64,000 nucleotides of DNA, taken from NCBI RefSeq assembly GCF_016735615.1, contig NZ_JAERSF010000005.1, positions 1-64,000 on the forward strand, written 5' to 3'. Source of the DNA: Flavobacterium tagetis (GTDB taxonomy: Bacteria > Bacteroidota > Bacteroidia > Flavobacteriales > Flavobacteriaceae). Below, one piece after another: positions 40,622-48,998 of the stretch (positions within the stretch are counted from its first letter, which is position 1; the number at the start of each line of letters is the position of its first letter). Both the position numbers and the translations under genes were made by a program. The notes under the pieces are model-generated. The model worked only from the letters and a program-made list of their open reading frames with translations, was not told where the DNA came from and made no database searches.

Positions 40622-42316
40622 ATGAAAAAAATTCTACTTCTTTTAATTCTTCTTATTTCTGCTTCTTCATTCGCAGCTAATGTAACTGGTAAAGTCTTTT
40701 TAGACAATGGCGCAACTTATGAAAATTGCACCATAACCTTTACACCTGTTTCACCAAGTGCTGTTTTAGCTCAGACTACATCCCAATTGGATGGAAGTTT
40801 TACTGCTAATATTGCAAACGGTGTTTACAACATTAAATATGAAAAAAATGGTTATCAAATTTATGAACTGTTAAATTACTTTATAAATGATACTGTGATT
40901 TTAAACGATGTTACTTTATCCTCAAATATTTTAGTTTTAGTAAATGGTAATGTTAGTGGAGCATGGACAAAAGGACATACCTATAGAGTTACAGGAAATA
41001 TAATTGTTCCTGCTGGACAAACATTAACAATTGAAGAAGGTGTAGAGGTAAAATTTGATGGATACTATTCATTAATCGTAAATGGAACTTTATTAGCAAA
41101 CGGTTCAGCTGATAAATACGTTCAATTTACATCAAACAAAACCTCTCCAACAAATAAAGACTGGGATCAAATAGTAGTAAACGGTATTTCAAAAATGGAT
41201 TATTGTATTATAGAATATGGAAAAGCAAAGAATGATGACAACATTGGTCTCTTGAATGTAACTGGAAATCTGACTCTAACAAACAGTAAAATTAGAAACT
41301 CTGAACAAAGTGCAATAAGTATTAGAAATGCAGGTATTATAACTGTTCAAAATAATAAAATATACAATTGTGCATATGGATTCTCTGTATATACCACTGG
41401 AAAAGTTACAATTGAAGACAATGAAATATACAATCATGTTTGGATAGGTATAAATATATATCAGGCGTCAACAGCATCAACGTTTAAAAATAATATTATT
41501 TATGATTGTATTTACCAAGGAATACAATCTATTCGATTTAACTATAAAATTGAAAGAAACATAATTTTCAATACTGGCACTGCAATATTTGTTACTTACG
41601 GTCAACCTACTATTATAAATAATACGTTAATATATAATGAACATGGTATTGGTCTATATGATAATCCATCGACTACACCAAATCCTATTATCAATTCTAA
41701 TATCATAAGCAACAATTCAAAATACGCTATTTATTCTGACGGAACATACAAACCACATTCTGTTTCATATAATTTATTCTATAATAATGGCTACGGAACA
41801 GGAAATATGCTTCCTATTGGTGTTGGGACTATAATCACAACAAATAAAAACAACACCCCTGCAGATGCCTATTATAATATATTCGAAAATCCGGATTTTG
41901 AATCGATTACTTTGGCAGATGAAACTTTTTGCATATTAAAAAGTAATTCTCCTGCTGTAGATGCAGGGGATCCATCAATAATTGCATCCAAAAATGGGAC
42001 AATTGTAGATATTGGAGCAAGAGAAATAGGCGGTGTTTTATCTAATGAAAAGTTTACAAATTCTAAATTAAGCACTATAAAGGTCTTTCCTAATCCAACC
42101 ACTAATTATTTATCATTTGAAACAAATCAAGATACAACTTTCGACTCAATTAAGTTTTTTGATATTAATGGAAAAACAGTGGATCAAATAAAATTGACCA
42201 ATTCTGTTTCTGAGTATCAATGGAAAGTTTCTCAACATCTAGCAAAAGGAGTATACTTATATTCAATTATGAATGGTAATAAGACTATCGATTCAGGAAA
42301 GTTTATAAAAAAGTAA
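40622..42316 (+). CDS. T9SS-secreted right-handed beta-helix protein, inside trp operon
   Basis: A 564-residue exported protein: signal peptide (MKKILLLLILLISASSFA), a carboxypeptidase-regulatory-like beta domain (about 20-100, NVTGKVFLDNGATYENCTI), a parallel beta helix (about 110-440, repeated NNKIYNC- and NEIYNH-like turns), and a C-terminal type A sorting tail of about 80 residues (KVFPNPTTNYLSFET ... KGVYLYSIMNG). It is sent to the cell surface by the type IX system, where the tail is removed. Possible polysaccharide or surface function, not identifiable. Its place between trpG and trpD is unusual. Start: ATG 40622. Confidence 0.8.
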   Translation: MKKILLLLILLISASSFAANVTGKVFLDNGATYENCTITFTPVSPSAVLAQTTSQLDGSFTANIANGVYNIKYEKNGYQIYELLNYFINDTVILNDVTLSSNILVLVNGNVSGAWTKGHTYRVTGNIIVPAGQTLTIEEGVEVKFDGYYSLIVNGTLLANGSADKYVQFTSNKTSPTNKDWDQIVVNGISKMDYCIIEYGKAKNDDNIGLLNVTGNLTLTNSKIRNSEQSAISIRNAGIITVQNNKIYNCAYGFSVYTTGKVTIEDNEIYNHVWIGINIYQASTASTFKNNIIYDCIYQGIQSIRFNYKIERNIIFNTGTAIFVTYGQPTIINNTLIYNEHGIGLYDNPSTTPNPIINSNIISNNSKYAIYSDGTYKPHSVSYNLFYNNGYGTGNMLPIGVGTIITTNKNNTPADAYYNIFENPDFESITLADETFCILKSNSPAVDAGDPSIIASKNGTIVDIGAREIGGVLSNEKFTNSKLSTIKVFPNPTTNYLSFETNQDTTFDSIKFFDINGKTVDQIKLTNSVSEYQWKVSQHLAKGVYLYSIMNGNKTIDSGKFIKK

Positions 42317-42337
42317 AATTTAACCTTGAAATTCGAA

Positions 42338-42745
42338 ATGGAAATAACAATTTTAGAAACACGAGACATCAGCATTGCCGACATCTTAGTTTTGTACAAA
42401 GCAAACGAATGGAGTTCTGCAAGTAAGCCAAATGAATTATATAATGGTTTATTAAATTCTGAAACCTTAATAACCGCTTGGGAAGAAAAAAAGCTCGTTG
42501 GACTTGGAAATGCAATTTCGGACGGATTTCTAACAGTCTATTATCCACATTTATTGGTGCTTCCAGAATATCAAGGAAAAGGAATCGGGAAATTGATTTT
42601 GGATAAAATGCAGAAGAAATACAGTCACTTTCATATGCAGATGCTCACTGCCGACGAAAAATCAGTCGAATTTTATAAAAAAAATGGTTTTGAAAGAGCT
42701 GGAAAAACGGAGCCAATGTGGATTTATCAAGGAAATGAACATTAA
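42338..42745 (+). CDS. GNAT family N-acetyltransferase, inside trp operon
   Basis: A 135-residue GNAT protein; I use the ATG at 42338 rather than the TTG at 42326. The acetyl-CoA loop is EYQGKGIGKLILDKM, followed by HMQMLTADEKSVEFYKKNGF, a very typical GNAT ending. It starts 21 bases after the beta-helix gene. No link with tryptophan synthesis is evident. Substrate unknown. Confidence 0.83.
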   Translation: MEITILETRDISIADILVLYKANEWSSASKPNELYNGLLNSETLITAWEEKKLVGLGNAISDGFLTVYYPHLLVLPEYQGKGIGKLILDKMQKKYSHFHMQMLTADEKSVEFYKKNGFERAGKTEPMWIYQGNEH

Positions 42746-42804
42746 AGCAGTCACAGTAAAAAACTTAGAACCTTAGCATCTCAGCAACTTAGAATCTTAA
42801 ATAA

Positions 42805-43797
42805 ATGAAAACTATATTAAACAAATTAATCAACCACGAAGTGCTTTCTAAAGAAGAAGCAAAACAAGTATTGATTAATATTTCGAGTGGTCAATACAAT
42901 CCAAGTCAGATTTCGGCATTTTTGACTGTTTTTATGATGCGAAGCATTACAATTGATGAACTTTCTGGCTTTCGTGAAGCTTTATTAGATCTTTGCGTTC
43001 GTGTAGATTTATCAGCTTATAATACCATCGATTTATGCGGAACGGGTGGCGACGGAAAAGACACTTTCAACATTTCGACTTTAGCTTCATTTGTATCGGC
43101 TGGAGCAGGAATAAAAGTAGCAAAACACGGAAATTACGGAGTTTCTTCTATTTCTGGTTCAAGCAACGTGATGGAAAAAATGGGAATTAAATTTAGCAAC
43201 GATCCTTCGTTTTTAGAAAAATGCATCGATCAGGCTGGAATTTGCGTTTTGCATGCTCCCCTATTTCACCCAGCAATGAAAAACGTTGGACCAATTAGAA
43301 AAGAATTGGCAGTAAAAACATTCTTTAATATGTTAGGACCAATGGTAAATCCTGCATTTCCACAAAATCAATTGGTTGGAGTTTTCAACTTAGAATTGGC
43401 AAGAATGTATGCTTATTTATATCAAAATACAGATACCAATTTTACGATCTTACATTCGCTTGACGGATATGATGAAATTTCATTAACTGGTCCAACCAAA
43501 ACAATTTCCAACCATATGGAGGGAATGTTGAATCCAGAAGATTTTGGTGTTCGTCTTCTTTCTCAAACCGAAATTGAAGGAGGAAAAACAATTGAAGAAT
43601 CTGCAGAAATTTTTACGAATATCATTTCTGGAAAAGGAAATGAAGCACAGAATAATGTAGTTTGTGCCAATGCTGCAATGGCAATTTCGACCGTTACGAA
43701 ATGCTCTCCAAAAGAAGGATTTGAACTGGCTAAAGAAAGTTTATTGTCTGGAAAAGGGTTAAAAGCATTACAGAAATTACAAGAATTAAGTAGGTAA
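42805..43797 (+). CDS. trpD: anthranilate phosphoribosyltransferase
   Basis: A 330-residue enzyme that joins anthranilate to PRPP. The PRPP-binding glycine motif is DLCGTGGDGKDTFNIST; KHGNYGVSSISGSSNVMEKMG and HPAMKNVGPIRKELAVKTFF with NMLGPMVNP are the other signature segments. Length and order are normal for TrpD. It is preceded by a passenger GNAT gene and a gap with CTTAGAA/CTCAGCAA words, and followed by a long word palindrome. Confidence 0.95.
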   Translation: MKTILNKLINHEVLSKEEAKQVLINISSGQYNPSQISAFLTVFMMRSITIDELSGFREALLDLCVRVDLSAYNTIDLCGTGGDGKDTFNISTLASFVSAGAGIKVAKHGNYGVSSISGSSNVMEKMGIKFSNDPSFLEKCIDQAGICVLHAPLFHPAMKNVGPIRKELAVKTFFNMLGPMVNPAFPQNQLVGVFNLELARMYAYLYQNTDTNFTILHSLDGYDEISLTGPTKTISNHMEGMLNPEDFGVRLLSQTEIEGGKTIEESAEIFTNIISGKGNEAQNNVVCANAAMAISTVTKCSPKEGFELAKESLLSGKGLKALQKLQELSR

Positions 43798-43803
43798 AAA
43801 ATT

Positions 43804-43860
43804 GTTTCAAGTTTCAGGTTTCAAGTTGTTGGAACGAACCTGAAACTTGAAACCTGAAAC
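43804..43860. repeat. TTTCAAGTTTCAGG palindrome between trpD and trpC
   Basis: GTTTCAAGTTTCAGGTT (43804-43820) pairs perfectly with AACCTGAAACTTGAAAC (43837-43853), then CTGAAAC repeats once more. It almost fills the trpD-trpC gap and would form a strong hairpin in the operon mRNA. Confidence 0.82.
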
Positions 43861-43870
43861 AAACAAAATA

Positions 43871-44650
43871 ATGAACATTTTAGATAAAATAATAATAGAC
43901 AAAAAACAAGAAGTGATTTTGAAGAAATCGATCATTCCGGTTTCTCAGTTAGAAGCTTCAGTGTTTTTTGGAAAACAGACGATTTCTCTTAGTCAGAAAT
44001 TAAAAGAAAGCAATTCTGGAATTATTGCAGAACACAAACGCCGTTCTCCTTCAAAATCAATCATCAACAATAATTTTACAGTTGAAGAAGTAGTTAAAGG
44101 TTATGAGAATGCCGGCGCATGCGGAATTTCAGTTTTAACCGACGGTAAATATTTTGGCGGATCTTTAGACGATTTGCTTTTAGCAAGAGCTTCAGTCAAT
44201 ATTCCGCTTTTGCGAAAAGAATTTATTGTGGACGAATACCAGATCTTAGAAGCAAAAGCGCACGGTGCCGATTTAATTTTGTTAATCGCAGCAGTTTTAA
44301 CGCGAGAAGAAATCAAATCATTATCTGAATTTGCAAAAAGTTTAGGTTTAGAAGTTTTGTTGGAAGTTCACAATCAAGAAGAGTTAGAAAAATCAATTAT
44401 GCCAACCTTAGATATGATCGGCGTAAACAACAGAAATTTAAAAACATTCGAAGTAAGCTTAGATTTCAGTAAAGAATTGGCTTCACAAATTCCTAATGAT
44501 TTTGTAAAAGTATCCGAAAGCGGTATTTCATCAATTGAAGCCATTCAAGAACTTAAACCTTACGGTTACAAAGGTTTCTTAATTGGAGAAAACTTCATGA
44601 AAACCGACAATGCTGGTCAAGCGGCAACAGAATTTATTAAACAGCTATAG
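43871..44650 (+). CDS. trpC: indole-3-glycerol phosphate synthase
   Basis: A 259-residue TIM-barrel enzyme that closes the indole ring. I start at ATG 43871 (MNILDKIIIDKKQEVILKK), since the frame upstream only reads through the repeat. Motifs: IIAEHKRRSPSKSIINNN with the catalytic Glu and Lys, RKEFIVDEYQI, LEVHNQEEL, GVNNRNLKTFEV and SESGISS. Monofunctional (trpF is separate). A repeat of TAAAGC words follows in the 85-base gap. Confidence 0.95.
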   Translation: MNILDKIIIDKKQEVILKKSIIPVSQLEASVFFGKQTISLSQKLKESNSGIIAEHKRRSPSKSIINNNFTVEEVVKGYENAGACGISVLTDGKYFGGSLDDLLLARASVNIPLLRKEFIVDEYQILEAKAHGADLILLIAAVLTREEIKSLSEFAKSLGLEVLLEVHNQEELEKSIMPTLDMIGVNNRNLKTFEVSLDFSKELASQIPNDFVKVSESGISSIEAIQELKPYGYKGFLIGENFMKTDNAGQAATEFIKQL

Positions 44651-44651
44651 G

Positions 44652-44725
44652 CTTTAAGCTGTAAGCAATAAGCCTTCTTAACATTACTAATTTAGCCTAA
44701 AGCCTAAAGCTTAAAGCTTAAAGCA
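44652..44725. repeat. TAAAGCTTAAAGC word repeat between trpC and trpF
   Basis: AGGCTTTAAGCTGTAAGC on the left and GCCTAAAGCCTAAAGCTTAAAGC-type words on the right are roughly complementary, so the gap can fold. It is another dispersed word family, different from that after trpD. Confidence 0.6.
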
Positions 44726-44735
44726 TTTAAAAAAA

Positions 44736-45368
44736 ATGAAACTCAAAATATGCGGTATGAAATATCCTGAAAATATTCTCGAAGTAGGCGCTCTTTTGCC
44801 TGACTATATGGGATTTATTTTCTGGGAAAAATCCGCTAGATATTGCAATGGGAATGTTCCCGAATTGATAAAAACAATCAAAAAAGTGGGCGTTTTTGTT
44901 AATCAAAGTCAGGAAGAAATTCTGGAAAAAGTCGAAAGATACAACTTACAAGCAGTTCAATTACACGGGGAAGAATCAGTTGAATTTTGCTCAACATTAA
45001 AAGAAAAACTTCCAAAAAAAATTGAAATTATTAAAGTCTTTTCGGCCGATGAGAATTTTGATTTTGAAATCATAAAACCTTTTGAAAATGTCTGCGATTA
45101 TTTTCTATTTGACACTAAAGGAAAACTTCCAGGCGGAAACGGAACAACTTTCGACTGGAGCATATTAAAAAAATACAATTCGAAAAAGCCTTTCTTTTTA
45201 AGTGGCGGAATTGGAATGAATGAATTAAAAGCCATTGAAGAAATTTCAAAAACCAAATTACCTATTTATGCTGTCGATGTAAATAGTAAATTTGAAATCG
45301 AACCAGGGCTGAAAAATAAAAATTTATTAAGCATCTTCAAACGAAAATTTGATGTTGCCAACTTTTAA
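44736..45368 (+). CDS. trpF: phosphoribosylanthranilate isomerase
   Basis: A 210-residue TIM-barrel isomerase acting between TrpD and TrpC. Motifs: LKICGMKYPENI with the catalytic Cys, GFIFWEKSARY, VGVFVNQSQEEI, VQLHGEES, and DTKGKLPGGNGTTFDWSIL with the catalytic Asp, then FLSGGIG. It starts 12 bases before trpB's ATG region ends the gap, so trpF and trpB are tightly linked (12-base gap). Confidence 0.94.
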   Translation: MKLKICGMKYPENILEVGALLPDYMGFIFWEKSARYCNGNVPELIKTIKKVGVFVNQSQEEILEKVERYNLQAVQLHGEESVEFCSTLKEKLPKKIEIIKVFSADENFDFEIIKPFENVCDYFLFDTKGKLPGGNGTTFDWSILKKYNSKKPFFLSGGIGMNELKAIEEISKTKLPIYAVDVNSKFEIEPGLKNKNLLSIFKRKFDVANF

Positions 45369-45380
45369 AATTTAAATAAA

Positions 45381-46562
45381 ATGAGTTTTAACGTTAACGA
45401 AAAAGGATATTACGGAGAATTTGGCGGTGCTTATATTCCCGAAATGTTATATCCAAATGTAGAAGAACTACGTCTGAAATACTTAAGTATAATGGATGAA
45501 CCTGATTTTAAAGCAGAGTTCAACCAATTGTTGAAAGATTACGTTGGACGCCCTAGTCCGTTGTATTTTGCAAAACGTCTATCTGAGAAATACAATACCA
45601 AAGTTTATCTAAAAAGAGAAGACTTAAACCATACTGGAGCACACAAAGTAAACAATACAATTGGGCAAATTCTGCTAGCAAAACGTTTGGGTAAAAAAAG
45701 AATTATTGCCGAAACTGGAGCTGGGCAACACGGTGTAGCAACAGCTACAGTTTGTGCTTTAATGGGAATTGAATGTATCGTTTACATGGGCGAAATTGAC
45801 ATCGCCCGTCAGGCTCCAAACGTAGCGCGAATGAAAATGTTAGGCGCAGAAGTTCGTCCAGCACTTTCAGGTTCAAGAACTTTAAAAGACGCTACAAACG
45901 AAGCAATCCGCGATTGGATTAATAATCCTGTTGATACACATTATATTATTGGATCAGCAATTGGGCCTCATCCTTATCCAGACATGGTAACACGTTTTCA
46001 AAGCATTATTTCTGAAGAAATTAAATGGCAGTTAAAAGAAAAAGAAGGTCGTGAAAATCCTGATTATGTAGTAGCTTGTATTGGCGGAGGAAGTAACGCT
46101 GCAGGAACTTACTACCACTTTTTACACGAACCACAAGTTGGAATTATTGCTGTAGAAGCTGCTGGAAAAGGTGTTGACAGCGGACACAGCGCCGCAACTA
46201 GTAAATTAGGAAAAGTTGGGGTTATTCATGGTTGCAAAACACTTTTAATGCAAACTCCAGATGGGCAAATTACAGAACCTTATTCTATTTCTGCAGGTCT
46301 AGATTATCCTGGAGTTGGGCCTTTGCACGCCCATTTAGCACAAACAGGAAGAGGAGAATTTTTCTCAGTTACCGATGATGATGCAATGAATGCCGGTCTT
46401 CAATTAACAAAATTAGAAGGAATTATTCCAGCAATTGAAAGTGCACACGCTTTTGCAGTTTTAGATCAGAAGAAATTCAAGCCTACAGATGTTGTTGTAA
46501 TAAGTCTTTCTGGTCGTGGCGACAAAGATTTAGATAATTATATAGATTACTTTAAATTGTAA
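45381..46562 (+). CDS. trpB: tryptophan synthase beta chain
   Basis: A 393-residue PLP enzyme that joins indole and serine to give tryptophan. The PLP lysine is in HTGAHKVNNTIGQILLAKRL, followed by IIAETGAGQHGVATATVCA with the catalytic Glu; GGGSNAAGTYYHF binds the PLP phosphate. TrpB1-type length. Its partner trpA is 1.4 kb downstream, separated by two passenger genes, which is unusual because trpB and trpA are normally adjacent. Confidence 0.96.
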   Translation: MSFNVNEKGYYGEFGGAYIPEMLYPNVEELRLKYLSIMDEPDFKAEFNQLLKDYVGRPSPLYFAKRLSEKYNTKVYLKREDLNHTGAHKVNNTIGQILLAKRLGKKRIIAETGAGQHGVATATVCALMGIECIVYMGEIDIARQAPNVARMKMLGAEVRPALSGSRTLKDATNEAIRDWINNPVDTHYIIGSAIGPHPYPDMVTRFQSIISEEIKWQLKEKEGRENPDYVVACIGGGSNAAGTYYHFLHEPQVGIIAVEAAGKGVDSGHSAATSKLGKVGVIHGCKTLLMQTPDGQITEPYSISAGLDYPGVGPLHAHLAQTGRGEFFSVTDDDAMNAGLQLTKLEGIIPAIESAHAFAVLDQKKFKPTDVVVISLSGRGDKDLDNYIDYFKL

Positions 46563-46642
46563 TAAAAATTGTAATTTGGGCATTCAAATCCCGAAAGTTA
46601 TCGGGAGTCTGTACGCTAACAAATAAAGAGAAAATTATAATT

Positions 46643-46963
46643 ATGGAACTATTATTCTCATACGGAACATTAAGATCTAAACAAATTCAGATGCAGATTT
46701 TTAATAAAGTTTTAAGCGGCAGTCCAGATCAAATACTGGGCTTCAAACTTAAAAGTTTACAAATTGAAGAAGAGTTTGGAATGGCAGATTATGTTGTGGC
46801 TGTACCAAGTGAAAGCTTGGAAGACATTATACACGGTGTTGCTTTTGAAGTTTCTAATCAAGAATTGTTAAAAGTAGATCAATTCGAGTCTAATTCATAC
46901 AAAAGAGTTCAGGTCAAACTTCAATCAGGAAGAGTAGCTTGGGTTTATACAGAAAATAAATAA
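46643..46963 (+). CDS. gamma-glutamylcyclotransferase-like (AIG2) protein
   Basis: A 106-residue protein of the gamma-glutamylcyclotransferase/AIG2-like fold. The family opening is LLFSYGTLRSKQIQ, and KVDQFESNSYKRVQVKL matches the usual D-x-FE-x-x-x-Y-x-R segment. Homologues cleave gamma-glutamyl amides or amines; whether this one is active is not certain. It lies between trpB and trpA, 6 bases before a nitrilase-family gene, so the two passengers probably came together. The 80-base gap before it contains a CCCGA/TCGGG hairpin. Confidence 0.8.
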   Translation: MELLFSYGTLRSKQIQMQIFNKVLSGSPDQILGFKLKSLQIEEEFGMADYVVAVPSESLEDIIHGVAFEVSNQELLKVDQFESNSYKRVQVKLQSGRVAWVYTENK

Positions 46964-46969
46964 TATAAA

Positions 46970-47707
46970 ATGATTTTAGCGGCTGCGCAGACCAAACCAA
47001 AACGTGGAGATATATCTTCTAATTTACTGAATCATTATCATCTTATTGAATTGGCTGCTCAAAATGGCGCTAATTTAATTGCGTTTCCTGAATTATCTAT
47101 TACGGGTTACGAAAGAGAAAATGCAGAAGCTTTAGTTTTTACAGAAGATGATTATAGAATTGATCACTTAAAAGAATTGTCGGTTAGAAATAACATTGTC
47201 ATTATAGCTGGAGCGCCAATTCGAATAGATTCAAAACTATTTATTGGCGAATTTATTATTGCTCCAGACGATTCTGTTTCTATTTATACGAAACAATTTT
47301 TACATGAAGGAGAAGGTGATTTTTTCGATTCTTCGTTTGATTACAATCCTATGTTAACGATTGAGGATCAAAATATTTCTTTTGCAATTTGCGCTGACAT
47401 TGACAATCCGCTACATCCTGAAAACGCAGCTAAAAATGATACCGATATTTATATCGCAAGTATTTTCTTTTCGCCAAACGGAATTCCGAATGCGTACAGC
47501 CATTTACAAAATTATGCTGAAAAACATAAAATGAATGTTTTGATGTCGAATTTCAGTGGAGAATCTTGGGGATCGCCATCAGCAGGCCAAAGTGCTTTTT
47601 GGAATAATAAAGGAGAATTAGTCGCCCAAATGAATGATTCGGATTCTGGATTATTATTGGTTGAAAAAAAAGGTAATGATTGGGAAAGCCAAATCGTAAA
47701 ATTTTAA
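46970..47707 (+). CDS. carbon-nitrogen hydrolase (nitrilase superfamily)
   Basis: A 245-residue amidase-like enzyme. The catalytic triad is visible: Glu in LIAFPELSITGYE, Lys in YTKQFLHEGEGDFF and Cys in SFAICADIDNP. It hydrolyses a C-N bond of an amide, nitrile or carbamoyl compound. Passenger gene between trpB and trpA and probably coupled to the gamma-glutamylcyclotransferase-like gene 6 bases upstream; a shared role in gamma-glutamyl or omega-amide repair is possible but not shown. Confidence 0.87.
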   Translation: MILAAAQTKPKRGDISSNLLNHYHLIELAAQNGANLIAFPELSITGYERENAEALVFTEDDYRIDHLKELSVRNNIVIIAGAPIRIDSKLFIGEFIIAPDDSVSIYTKQFLHEGEGDFFDSSFDYNPMLTIEDQNISFAICADIDNPLHPENAAKNDTDIYIASIFFSPNGIPNAYSHLQNYAEKHKMNVLMSNFSGESWGSPSAGQSAFWNNKGELVAQMNDSDSGLLLVEKKGNDWESQIVKF

Positions 47708-47907
47708 AATATATTGCCACAGATTTCACAGATTAGAAAAGATTTTCTCTCGCAGATCTAGCAGATTAATAGAGATTTTATTAAAAGCATCTAAAAAAAT
47801 CTGCGCAGATCAGCTTAAATCAATATAAATCTGCGTGAAATAAACTTTTAATCTTTGGCAAAAAAGAAAATATAAACATACCTACAAGGTTTTGAAAACC
47901 TTGCAGG
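47708..47907. repeat. word-repeat spacer before trpA
   Basis: The gap holds GCCACAGATTTCACAGATT, CGCAGATCTAGCAGATT and the complementary ATCTGCG words (47708-47860), then a near-perfect hairpin CCTACAAGGTTTT/AAACCTTGCAGG (47881-47907) just 15 bases before trpA. None of this is coding. It could weaken or modulate transcription into trpA. Confidence 0.65.
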
Positions 47908-47922
47908 AGAAAAAATATAAAA

Positions 47923-48684
47923 ATGAACAGAATAACTCAAAAATTACAAGAAGATAAAAAGATCCTTTCGATCTATTTTTCTGCCGGATATCCGAATTTA
48001 AATGATACGGTGCAGATTATTCAGGATTTAGAAAAAAATGGAGTTGATTTAATTGAAATTGGTCTTCCTTTTAGTGATCCTTTAGCAGACGGACCAACGA
48101 TTCAGGCGAGTTCTACACAAGCGCTTCATAACGGAATGACAACGCAAATTCTTTTTGATCAACTGAAGAACATCCGCGAAAGCGTAAAAATTCCGTTGAT
48201 TATCATGGGATACTTTAATCCGATGTTACAATACGGAGTTGAAGCTTTTTGCCAGAAATGTGCCGAAATTGGAATTGACGGTTTAATTATTCCAGATCTT
48301 CCAGTTGATGTTTATGCAGATGAATACAAAGCAATTTTCGAAAAATACGGATTAATAAACGTGTTTTTGATTACGCCTCAAACTTCAGACGAACGCATTC
48401 GTTTTATTGATAGCGTTTCCAACGGATTTATCTATATGGTAAGTTCTGCAAGTGTTACTGGTTCTCAATCTGGATTTGGAGGTGTTCAGGAAAGTTATTT
48501 TGAAAGAATCGCTAATCTAAATTTGAAAAATCCTCAAATTGTTGGTTTCGGAATTTCGAATAAAGAAACTTTTAATCAGGCAACAAAGTATGCAAAAGGC
48601 GCTATTATTGGAAGTGCCTTTATCAAACATTTGAGTGAAAAAGGAAGCGGAAAAATTGAAGAATTTGTTGGAGAGATTCGATAG
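47923..48684 (+). CDS. trpA: tryptophan synthase alpha chain
   Basis: A 253-residue TIM barrel that cleaves indole-3-glycerol phosphate and passes indole to TrpB. Catalytic Glu is in LIEIGLPFSDPLADGPTIQ and catalytic Asp in GLIIPDLPVDVY; the phosphate loop is VSSASVTGSQSG and GFGISNKE. Full length. Last gene of the trp operon, with a hairpin element and a terminator behind it. Confidence 0.95.
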   Translation: MNRITQKLQEDKKILSIYFSAGYPNLNDTVQIIQDLEKNGVDLIEIGLPFSDPLADGPTIQASSTQALHNGMTTQILFDQLKNIRESVKIPLIIMGYFNPMLQYGVEAFCQKCAEIGIDGLIIPDLPVDVYADEYKAIFEKYGLINVFLITPQTSDERIRFIDSVSNGFIYMVSSASVTGSQSGFGGVQESYFERIANLNLKNPQIVGFGISNKETFNQATKYAKGAIIGSAFIKHLSEKGSGKIEEFVGEIR

Positions 48685-48720
48685 ATACATCTGATTAAAA
48701 ATATAATATCCGTTTAGTTT

Positions 48721-48819
48721 GTCATTTCGACGAAGGAGAAATCTTCGTTACAAAATCGACAAAGATTGGATTTCACTTTACGGAGCTACTTGTGGAGATT
48801 TCTCCTTCGTCGAAATGAC
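48721..48819. repeat. long hairpin element, copy 2 (GTCATTTCGACG type)
   Basis: Perfect 24-base arms (48721-48744 and 48796-48819; left arm begins GTCATTTCGACGAAGGAG) around a 51-base loop containing CAAAGATTGG and CGGAGCTACTTG. Same element as 28277-28366. It lies between trpA and the operon terminator. Confidence 0.82.
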
Positions 48820-48828
48820 AAGATTGCG

Positions 48829-48865
48829 AAAAAAAGCCTGAAAAATAGAGTTTTCAGGCTTTTTT
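48829..48865 (+). terminator. trp operon terminator
   Basis: AAAAAGCCTGAAAA (48831-48844) pairs with TTTTCAGGCTTTTT (48851-48864), about 145 bases after the trpA stop and before the TetR promoter. Confidence 0.8.
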
Positions 48866-48939
48866 ATTTTAACTAATTAAGGCACGATTTAACATAAATT
48901 ATCAATAACGCTTTATGTTAATATTGTGTTAAAACAAAA

Positions 48940-48977
48940 TTAAACAAGCGTTTAAATTAAACAAGTGTTTAATTTTG
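48940..48977 (+). promoter_or_regulatory. tandem palindromic operators at TetR promoter
   Basis: TTAAACAAGCGTTTAA (48940-48955) and TTAAACAAGTGTTTAA (48957-48972) are tandem near-palindromes with 17-bp periodicity. The second overlaps a -7 element TAATTTTG (48970-48977). This is a typical layout for a TetR repressor acting on its own operon. Confidence 0.75.
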
Positions 48978-48998
48978 CATCCGATTAGAAACAATACC

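Noticed and set aside
43847-43870. Upstream TTG start for trpC
   Set aside because: It lies in the palindrome after trpD; the ATG at 43871 matches the usual N-terminus of the enzyme.
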